Source of the DNA: an uncultured Oscillospiraceae bacterium
GTDB taxonomy: Bacteria > Bacillota > Clostridia > Oscillospirales > Oscillospiraceae
Assembly: GCA_944387125.1 (NCBI GenBank)
Contig: CALXDT010000104.1
Coordinates: 1-42,083 of the forward strand
Length of the DNA: 42,083 nucleotides
Direction of reading: 5' to 3'
The position numbers and the translations under genes are program-made. Below, one piece after another: positions 32,857 to 39,141 of the stretch. Position 1 is the stretch's first letter, and each line of letters starts with the position of its first letter. Under the pieces are notes generated by a model. It saw nothing but the letters and a program-made list of their open reading frames with translations, made no database searches and had not been told where the DNA came from.

Positions 32857-33613
32857 GATCATCCACTACTGCTGGTTCGGCGGGAATCCCAAGCCGCCCC
32901 TGGCGGTCAAGTGTATCCAAAGCTGGAAAAAGCACTGCCCGGACTATGAGATCCGGGAGTGGAACGAAGAAAATTTTGACCTTTCCGGGGCGCCGCTGTA
33001 TGTGCGCCAAGCCTATGCCGCGGGGCGCTGGGCGTTTGTGACGGACTATGTCCGGCTGAAAGCGCTGACGGAGCAAGGGGGCGTCTATCTGGATACGGAT
33101 GTGGAGCTGCTCAAACCCCTGGACCCCTTTTTGCACAACCGGGCGTTCGCGGGGTTTGAGGCGGTGGATCGGGTGCAGACCGGCCTGCTGGCCTGCGAAA
33201 AGGATTTTCCGCTGTTTTCGGCTTTCCTGCGCCACTATGACACAGCGGTTTTTCTGCGTCCGGACGGCACTGCCGACACCACCACCAATGTGGAGGTGCT
33301 CACGGAGCTGTGCCGGCAGCGGGGGCTGAGAACCGACGATACCTTCCAGGTGGTGGAGGGATTGGCAATCTATCCCCGGGAGGTGTTTTGCCCGGTGGAT
33401 TACGACACCCTGAAGTTGAAAAAGACCCGGAAAACCGTGTGCATCCACTGGTTCTCCGGCAGCTGGCAGACTCAGGAGGAGAAGGCGTTTCTGGAAGGGG
33501 AAAAGCGGCGGCTCCAGGAGGAAAAACGAAGCCGGTTCCGCGTCCGGCTGGGAACGGCGCTCCTTGGAGCCCGGGGATATGAAAAGCTGAAATCATGGAT
33601 CAAAGGATCCTGA
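32846..33613 (+). CDS. GT32-type glycosyltransferase, copy 2
   Basis: A 255-residue paralogue of the protein encoded at 29993-30832: MIPKIIHYCWFGGNPKPPLA, WNEENFDLSGAPLYVRQAY, WAFVTDYVRLKALTEQGGVYLDTDVEL (D83 and D85 at identical positions) and IHWFSGSWQTQEEK. It is about 24 residues shorter, missing most of the Arg/Trp-rich tail of copy 1. GGAAAGGAG precedes the ATG inside the preceding gene. Two copies in one operon imply either two similar linkages in the repeat unit or specificity divergence after duplication. Confidence 0.9.
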   Translation: MIPKIIHYCWFGGNPKPPLAVKCIQSWKKHCPDYEIREWNEENFDLSGAPLYVRQAYAAGRWAFVTDYVRLKALTEQGGVYLDTDVELLKPLDPFLHNRAFAGFEAVDRVQTGLLACEKDFPLFSAFLRHYDTAVFLRPDGTADTTTNVEVLTELCRQRGLRTDDTFQVVEGLAIYPREVFCPVDYDTLKLKKTRKTVCIHWFSGSWQTQEEKAFLEGEKRRLQEEKRSRFRVRLGTALLGARGYEKLKSWIKGS

Positions 33614-33631
33614 CCGATACAGGAGGACAGT

Positions 33632-34624
33632 ATGGCGCGGATCAGTGTGATCGTTCCGGTTTACAAGGTGGAAATCTACCTGCACCGATGTGTGGAAAGC
33701 ATTTTCCATCAGACGTTTCAGGACTTTGAACTGATTCTGGTGGATGACGGAAGCCCGGATAACTGCGGTGCATTGTGCGACGCCTATGCCCGGCAGGACA
33801 GCCGTGTGCATGTGATCCACCAGGAAAACGGCGGACTCTCCGCCGCCCGGAACGCGGGAATCGATTGGGTGCTTGCCAACAGCGAAACCGAGTATCTGGC
33901 CTTTGTGGACAGCGACGACTGGGTGGCTCCGGAGTACCTGGAACTGCTGTACCGGGCGGTGACGGAATGCGGCTGTCTGATCAGCGCCTGCGGCCTTTGC
34001 CGCACCACGGGAGAAGAGCTTCCGCCGGTGAAGCAGGGAACCATCCGCAAACTTACCGCGGCGGACTACTATTGCAGCGAAACCATCCACGGGGGCGTCA
34101 CGGCGGTGGCCTGGAACAAGCTCTACCACCGCGCTTTGTTCAAATCCCTCCGCTATCCTGTGGGAAAGCTCCATGAAGATGAATTTACCACCTATCAGCT
34201 GGTATACCAGGCGGGGCAGGTGGGCGTGGTGCTGGAACCCCTGTACGCCTACTACCAGAACCCCCAGGGGATTATGCTCTCTTCCTGGAATCCCAGGCGG
34301 ATGCATCTGCTGGAGGCGGTGGGGGAGCAGATCGTCTTTGCCCGGGAAAACGACCATCCGGAGCTGCTGAAAAAGGCGGCAGAGCAGTATCTTTACTGCG
34401 CCCATGAACAGCTCCGGATGGCGGCGGCTTCCCCGGAGACCAGGACGTATCTCCCGGCGCTGCGGCGGCACCTGCGCAAGGCTCTGGCGCTGGAGCGGAA
34501 GGAGCGGTTTTTCTCCCGGGAGCGGGACATCCACTGGGCGTATGAAGAAGCCTATCCCTGCAGGATCCTGTGGTTCCTGGTGGGCAGCCGGCGAAAAATG
34601 GCGGAAAAGCGAGGGAAGAAATGA
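33632..34624 (+). CDS. GT2 glycosyltransferase, copy 2 of a duplicated type
   Basis: A 330-residue GT-A enzyme: ISVIVPVYKVEIYLHRCVESIF, LILVDDGSPDNCGALCDAYA, HQENGGLSAARNAGIDW, FVDSDDWVAPEYLELLY (DxD) and GKLHEDEFTTYQLVYQAG. The N-terminal 100 residues closely match the GT2 at 30852-31829, while the C-terminal acceptor half differs more, as expected for duplicated enzymes acquiring a new acceptor. AGGAGG lies before the ATG. The stop overlaps the next start as ATGA. Confidence 0.92.
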   Translation: MARISVIVPVYKVEIYLHRCVESIFHQTFQDFELILVDDGSPDNCGALCDAYARQDSRVHVIHQENGGLSAARNAGIDWVLANSETEYLAFVDSDDWVAPEYLELLYRAVTECGCLISACGLCRTTGEELPPVKQGTIRKLTAADYYCSETIHGGVTAVAWNKLYHRALFKSLRYPVGKLHEDEFTTYQLVYQAGQVGVVLEPLYAYYQNPQGIMLSSWNPRRMHLLEAVGEQIVFARENDHPELLKKAAEQYLYCAHEQLRMAAASPETRTYLPALRRHLRKALALERKERFFSRERDIHWAYEEAYPCRILWFLVGSRRKMAEKRGKK

Positions 34625-35598
34625 AGGATCTGATTTCGGTGATTGTTCCGGTTTATCATGTGGCGGAGTATCTGCCCCAGTGCGTGGACAGCGTTTTGTC
34701 CCAGGATCACCGGGCATTGGAAGTGATCCTCATCGACGACGGGTCCCGGGACGGCTCCGGGCAAATCTGCGACCAGTATGCCCTGCAGGATTCCCGGGTG
34801 CGGGTGATCCACCAGGAAAACGCCGGGGCGGGTGCCGCGAAAAACGCCGGCCTTCGGGCGGCCACGGGGGAATACCTGAGCTTTGTGGACAGCGACGATT
34901 TTCTGGAACCCCGGGTCTATGGCTATATGCTGCAGGTACTGAAGGATGCCCGGGCGGACGCGGCAGTGTTTTCCTTCCGGGATCTGTACCGCACCGGCGG
35001 CCGGGACTACAGCGGCTTTTCCGGCCGGGAGATCCTGACCGGAGAGGAATACCTGCTGCGGTTCCCCACAGACTGGACCTGCGCCCTGCTTTGGAACAAG
35101 CTGTACCGGCGGGAGCTGTATGATGGGGTGTTTTTTCCCGAAGGCCGGAAGATCGACGACGAATTCTTTACCTATCAGGGGTTCTTCCATGCCGGGCGGG
35201 TGGTTTGCGATGACCGGATCATCTACAATTACCGCAGAAGAGCTTCCGGCGTCATGTCCCTGCCCCAGACCAGGGCGCAGCGGATGATCGACCGGATTGA
35301 GGCGATGGTACAGCGGCGGGAGCTGATGAACCGCCGGCTTCCCCATCTGCGCAGGGACGTTGACATTGCCTATTTGGACGCCCTGGGCTATATGGCTGAC
35401 TATGGGGACAATTCCCCGGAGAGCCTGCAGTTTTTGAAACAGCTGCTCCGATCCTACCTGGGGCAGCGGGGAAACACGCTGCCCCCCCGGCGCCTTTGGC
35501 GGCCGCTGCTGCGGCTGGGCCTTTCCAAAACCGAGACGCTGCTGGCGCAGTGCGCCCAAAACCAGGAGGAAGTTTCTGTCCAGGATTATTTTCCGTAA
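34621..35598 (+). CDS. GT2 glycosyltransferase
   Basis: A 325-residue GT-A enzyme with LISVIVPVYHVAEYLPQCVDSVL, VILIDDGSRDGSGQICDQYA, HQENAGAGAAKNAGLRAATG and FVDSDDFLEPRVYGYML (DxD). KIDDEFFTYQGFFHAGRVVC is the base region; together with NYRRRASGVMSLP it places the protein closer to the GT2 at 24642-25625 than to its immediate neighbours. An upstream in-frame ATG exists, but 34621 overlaps the previous stop and starts at the first beta strand. It is the last gene of the third operon, followed at once by a large terminator. Confidence 0.91.
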   Translation: MKDLISVIVPVYHVAEYLPQCVDSVLSQDHRALEVILIDDGSRDGSGQICDQYALQDSRVRVIHQENAGAGAAKNAGLRAATGEYLSFVDSDDFLEPRVYGYMLQVLKDARADAAVFSFRDLYRTGGRDYSGFSGREILTGEEYLLRFPTDWTCALLWNKLYRRELYDGVFFPEGRKIDDEFFTYQGFFHAGRVVCDDRIIYNYRRRASGVMSLPQTRAQRMIDRIEAMVQRRELMNRRLPHLRRDVDIAYLDALGYMADYGDNSPESLQFLKQLLRSYLGQRGNTLPPRRLWRPLLRLGLSKTETLLAQCAQNQEEVSVQDYFP

Positions 35599-35639
35599 AA
35601 AATCGCCCCGAAGAGACGAACCGTCTCTTCGGGGCGATT
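35597..35639. terminator. Bidirectional terminator between convergent operons
   Basis: A perfect 18-bp stem (35601-35618 with 35622-35639) with a 3-base loop lies right after the last plus-strand GT2 stop and 11 bases from the stop of the minus-strand gene. The A run at 35597-35602 gives a T tail for minus-strand transcripts; the plus-strand side has only a weak T content. Confidence 0.92.
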
Positions 35640-35649
35640 GCGCTTGACA

Positions 35650-37215
35650 TTAGTCGGACAGCTTTACCACGTACACGTCACCGATCATTTTCATGGAGCC
35701 GTAGTAGGGGTAGACGGCCATCTGGGCAAAGGCTTCGGTACCGCGGATCTGCTCCGCTTCCTCGTCGGAGACGAAGGAAATGGGCAGGCCGATGTAGTAT
35801 TCCAGGAACCGGTTTTTGGAATTGTGATTGGGCCAGTATCCTTCGATGCCCATGATGAAGTAGTGGGAATCGAAGTGATCGTAGTAAAACGCCGGTTCCT
35901 GATAGTCTCCGATTACCGCCAGACGGGTGTTTTCGTCAAAGGCCGGATCCGCTTTCAGATTGGCGGCCAAAGAGGTATAGAAGGAATAGGTGTTTTCATA
36001 CCCCAGGTACAGGTGCAGGTAGGACTCGTTGGCAATGTAGATGTTGATAACCAGGATCACAGCCAGCGCCAGGGTCAGCAGGTGCAGGGCGGCTTTCTGG
36101 AAGGCGGCCGCGATTTTGCCCGGGGAGAACAGAGACAGGCAGACCTGCGCCAGAATGGCGGCCAGCACGTACACTGCCGTAAAGCTGTACATCACCAGAG
36201 AATGAATGGCGTTTTCCTCCATGAACAGGTGCATACAGTTGATGGCCAGGGGCAGGATCCCCACCAGCGCGGCCAGCAGGGCGATGCGTCCCCACTGGCG
36301 TTTCTTCTGGCACAGACCCCAAATGACAAAGAGCACTGCCAGGGACAGAAGCAAAAGGGCGTGGATTTTCCGGGAGAAGGCCGTGGGAACCACCCCGTAT
36401 TCGCCGGTGGTAAAGCAGCCGATAAAGGTGGTATAGGCTTTGCAGACGGAGCCGGGGAGGTTTTCCAGGCTGAAGTGCATGTTGCTGCTGACATGGTTAT
36501 GGAAGTCAATGTCCTTGATTTGGTTGATCACCAAGGTGGCGGCGTAGTAGGCGCCCAGGGAGACCACCAGGAAGCCCAGGAACAGGAAGCCCCGACGGAT
36601 CACAGCTGTCACAGATTCCCCCTGGAGCAGCTGCTGAATCAGGATCAGCACCAGAAGGCTGGCAGTGACGGCAACATAGGACTGGTAGATGCTCAGGGAA
36701 AAAACGCAGCAGCCAAAGGCGAACAGGAAAGACAGCTTCGTGCCCTTCTGCGCCAGGTATACCGCCAGCACCGACAGAAAGAAGGCCAGCATATAGGGCG
36801 CCACGGTGAACATATAGGACATGGTGCCGATGAGAGTGGGGAAGACCATCACGCAGCCGGCCAGCAGTACCTGCAGCAGCTTGCTGCGGATGGAGAAAAT
36901 GTGCACCATCAGGCAGATGGCGGCGGTGACAAAGCAGATGGACATTACCCCGTAGATCCAGGGCATGGAATAGTTGGGGAAGACGGTATCCAGCGCGCCC
37001 AGCCCCCAGCGGCCGATGATCACCGTCCAGCCTTTGGAAAACAGACCGGAGGCTTCGTCGTGGTTAATCAGCTTGTTGGTAAACAGGAACATATAGGCCA
37101 GGAAGCCGGAGATCATGGAGGCGGTAATCACCGTGGCATTTTTCCGGATGCTGGACATCAGCCAATGGTAGGCGCTTTCCCAGAGCAGAGGCTTGGGGGA
37201 TTCGTTTTCGGGCAT
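35650..37215 (-). CDS. Polytopic membrane protein, GtrII-type glucosyltransferase-like, copy A
   Basis: A 521-residue protein with about 11-12 membrane helices. NKLINHDEASGLFSKG, followed by IIGRWGLGALDTVFPNYSMPWIYG in the first outside loop, resembles the Glucos_trans_II (GtrII) family. Those enzymes transfer glucose from a lipid carrier to surface polysaccharide on the outer face. The acidic HDE and the GRWG segment would be the active-site candidates. The C-terminal about 130 residues form a soluble domain ending MIGDVYVVKLSD. The family call rests on pattern memory and is moderate. AGGAG lies 11 bases before the ATG. It is the second gene of a minus-strand pair, 57 bases after its paralogue. 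No gtrA or gtrB homologue is in the window. Confidence 0.7.
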   Translation of the reverse strand: MPENESPKPLLWESAYHWLMSSIRKNATVITASMISGFLAYMFLFTNKLINHDEASGLFSKGWTVIIGRWGLGALDTVFPNYSMPWIYGVMSICFVTAAICLMVHIFSIRSKLLQVLLAGCVMVFPTLIGTMSYMFTVAPYMLAFFLSVLAVYLAQKGTKLSFLFAFGCCVFSLSIYQSYVAVTASLLVLILIQQLLQGESVTAVIRRGFLFLGFLVVSLGAYYAATLVINQIKDIDFHNHVSSNMHFSLENLPGSVCKAYTTFIGCFTTGEYGVVPTAFSRKIHALLLLSLAVLFVIWGLCQKKRQWGRIALLAALVGILPLAINCMHLFMEENAIHSLVMYSFTAVYVLAAILAQVCLSLFSPGKIAAAFQKAALHLLTLALAVILVINIYIANESYLHLYLGYENTYSFYTSLAANLKADPAFDENTRLAVIGDYQEPAFYYDHFDSHYFIMGIEGYWPNHNSKNRFLEYYIGLPISFVSDEEAEQIRGTEAFAQMAVYPYYGSMKMIGDVYVVKLSD

Positions 37216-37272
37216 AGATCAGGTCACTCCTATGATTGAATTTTCGTTTATGGAAGGGGCGGCGCCGGAGCG

Positions 37273-38835
37273 TCAGTCCGACAGCTTGACGACAAAATAA
37301 TCGCCGATCATTTTGCAGCAGCCGGCGTTGGGATATACCGGCATTTGAATGAATTCCTCTTCTTCCCGGAGGAAAGCAAGTTCCTCATCCCAGGAAACCG
37401 GAACGGTGATTCCCAGGTAGTATTCCAGAAAGCGGTACTTGGAATAGCTGGAGGGGAGGAACCCGGTGGTGCCGGTCAATTCGCTGGTGAAGGAGAAATT
37501 GTCGGAATAGAATTTGGGACTTTGGTAATCCCCCATCACGGCGATTCGGGTGTTTTCATCGAAGCCGGGGGTTTGCTGCAGTTGGGCGACCAGACCGGTG
37601 TAGAAGGCATAGGCGTTTTCATACCGCAGGTACAGATTCAGGGATACCTGATTGGCCAGGTAGATGTTGCAGGCCAGGATCACCGCCAGGGCAAGGACGC
37701 CCAGGTGCTGCGCGCCCCTGGAAAGGCGTTGAAAAATCCGGGGGATCGGCAGATCCAGGCAGACGTCCGCCACCATCAGCACAAAGACATATACCGCGAT
37801 GAAGCCGTACAGCACCAGGGAGTGGACCGCGTCCTCTGCGGAGAACAGGTGCATGCAGTTGATGGCCAGAGGCAGCAGACCGATCAGCACAGCCAGAAGG
37901 AGGAACCGGGCAATTTCCCGCTTCTTCCGGGAAATGCCCCAGAAGATCAGCAGAATCCCCGCGGCGGTCAGACAAAAATAGTGCATCCATCGGCAAAGGC
38001 TGCCGTTGATCAGCCCCCGGTATCCGGTGGTGAAGAAGGAAAGAAAGTTTCCATAGGCGGTGAGGATATCCCCGGGGATATCCGAAAGGCGGAAGCTGAG
38101 ACTGTCGCCGGCGTAGCCGGTGAAGTCAATATGCAGCACCAGGTTCACCAGCCGGGTGGCCAGGTAATAGCTGCCCAGGGAGGCAATGAGAAAGCCAAGA
38201 TAGGAAAAGCCGGTTTTCACAACCCCGGACACGTCCTCCCCGGTGAACAGCCGGCGGATCAGCAGCAGCACCAAAAGACCGGCGGCGATGGAGATATAGG
38301 CCTGATAGATGCTCAGAGATCCAATCATGCATCCCACCGCCAAAAGGAAGCGGCACCGGAACCGGCTTTCCAGCAGATACAGCGAGGTAACAGCCAGCAG
38401 GAAGGACAGGGCATAGGGCGCCAGGGTAAACATATAGGACACTGTGGCGATCAGGGAGGGAAAGGAAATCACGCACCCGGCCAGGAGCACCTGAAACAAT
38501 GGCCTTCGGATCCGGAACAGCCGGACGATGACGCAGACCCCGGCAGCGATGAGCACCAGAGCCATGACGCCGTAGATCCAGGGCATGGAGACGTTGGGGA
38601 AAACGCTGTCCAGCAGCCCCAGCCCCCAGCGGCCGGAGGTCACGGTAGCGCCCTTGGTGAACAGACAGTAGGTTTCATCGTGGTTGATCAGTTTGTTGGT
38701 AAAGCTGAACAGATAGCACAGAAAGCCGATGATCAGTGTGGAAAGAAAAGGAACGCGGTATGCTTTGAGCCGTTCCCAAAGCCACCGGGCGCCGGTCTCC
38801 CAGATCAGCGTTTGCGGACAGGTTTGCGGTTCCAT
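37273..38835 (-). CDS. Polytopic membrane protein, GtrII-type glucosyltransferase-like, copy B
   Basis: A 520-residue paralogue of the preceding protein, collinear along its length: NKLINHDETYCLFTKG, SGRWGLGLLDSVFPNVSMPWIYG, PLAINCMHLFSAEDAVHSLVLYGF (copy A has the same PLAINCMHLF) and the end MIGDYFVVKLSD. It has about 11-12 membrane helices and probably an outside-facing C-terminal domain. The ATG at 38835 is chosen because AAGGAGG lies 10 bases upstream. The frame stays open for another 96 codons, but an upstream start would lie before the predicted transcription start, and copy A has no such extension. The predicted transcript from 39094 gives it a leader of about 260 bases. Confidence 0.7.
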   Translation of the reverse strand: MEPQTCPQTLIWETGARWLWERLKAYRVPFLSTLIIGFLCYLFSFTNKLINHDETYCLFTKGATVTSGRWGLGLLDSVFPNVSMPWIYGVMALVLIAAGVCVIVRLFRIRRPLFQVLLAGCVISFPSLIATVSYMFTLAPYALSFLLAVTSLYLLESRFRCRFLLAVGCMIGSLSIYQAYISIAAGLLVLLLIRRLFTGEDVSGVVKTGFSYLGFLIASLGSYYLATRLVNLVLHIDFTGYAGDSLSFRLSDIPGDILTAYGNFLSFFTTGYRGLINGSLCRWMHYFCLTAAGILLIFWGISRKKREIARFLLLAVLIGLLPLAINCMHLFSAEDAVHSLVLYGFIAVYVFVLMVADVCLDLPIPRIFQRLSRGAQHLGVLALAVILACNIYLANQVSLNLYLRYENAYAFYTGLVAQLQQTPGFDENTRIAVMGDYQSPKFYSDNFSFTSELTGTTGFLPSSYSKYRFLEYYLGITVPVSWDEELAFLREEEEFIQMPVYPNAGCCKMIGDYFVVKLSD

Positions 38836-39094
38836 CGGAAACGTTCCTCCTTGCTGCCGCTTCCGGTTCCCGGAGCGGCAATGAGATGGTTTGGGGAGAT
38901 ATCCGGGAATTCCCGGCGAAAAATACCCGGCATGCGGAAAAACACCGGGAGCTTCACCGCGGAGAAACAGGCTGACCCGGGGCAACGGATCCGTCCGGCT
39001 GATTTCCTCCGGGCAGACCCCGTAAAGCCCGGCGGCGCGGGAAAGGAGTTCCTGAAACTGCGGGGAAAAGAAAGCCTTGCAATTGCGGCATTTT
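38836..39094 (-). promoter_or_regulatory. Long structured leader of the minus-strand pair (gene-free interval)
   Basis: This interval between the minus-strand pair and smc holds no gene I can support. Transcribed leftward it would contain a 14-bp perfect palindrome CCGGGAATTCCCGG (38903-38916). It would also contain a 10-bp GC-rich hairpin with one bulged base and a 3-base loop (38856-38879), ending only a few bases before the ribosome binding site (complement of 38846-38852). Such an arrangement could control translation, but no known riboswitch class is recognised. Confidence 0.4.
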
Positions 39095-39105
39095 TGGAAT
39101 ATAAT
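39077..39105 (+). promoter_or_regulatory. smc promoter
   Basis: TTGCAA (39077-39082) and a perfect TATAAT (39100-39105) are 17 bases apart. Transcription would begin near 39112, giving a 30-base leader before the GTG start of smc. Confidence 0.85.
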
Positions 39106-39130
39106 AAACTGAATTATCATCATTTGTCAA
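39101..39130 (-). promoter_or_regulatory. Divergent promoter of the GtrII-like pair, overlapping the smc promoter
   Basis: On the minus strand a consensus TTGACA (complement of 39125-39130) is followed after 18 bases by TATTAT (complement of 39101-39106). This -10 box shares five base pairs with the smc -10 box on the other strand, so polymerase can occupy only one of the two promoters at a time. Confidence 0.7.
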
Positions 39131-39141
39131 GAGGTTATGCT

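Noticed and set aside
35638..37239. A 533-codon plus-strand open frame between the third operon and smc
   Set aside because: Antisense to the membrane protein encoded at 35650-37215. That protein has a convincing hydrophobic profile and a paralogue; the plus-strand translation is Gly/Gln/His-rich without membrane segments.
38836..39123. N-terminal extension of the minus-strand gene up to an ATG at 39123
   Set aside because: The ATG lies between the -35 and -10 boxes of the predicted promoter and has no ribosome binding site, while ATG 38835 has AAGGAGG; the paralogue lacks an extension.
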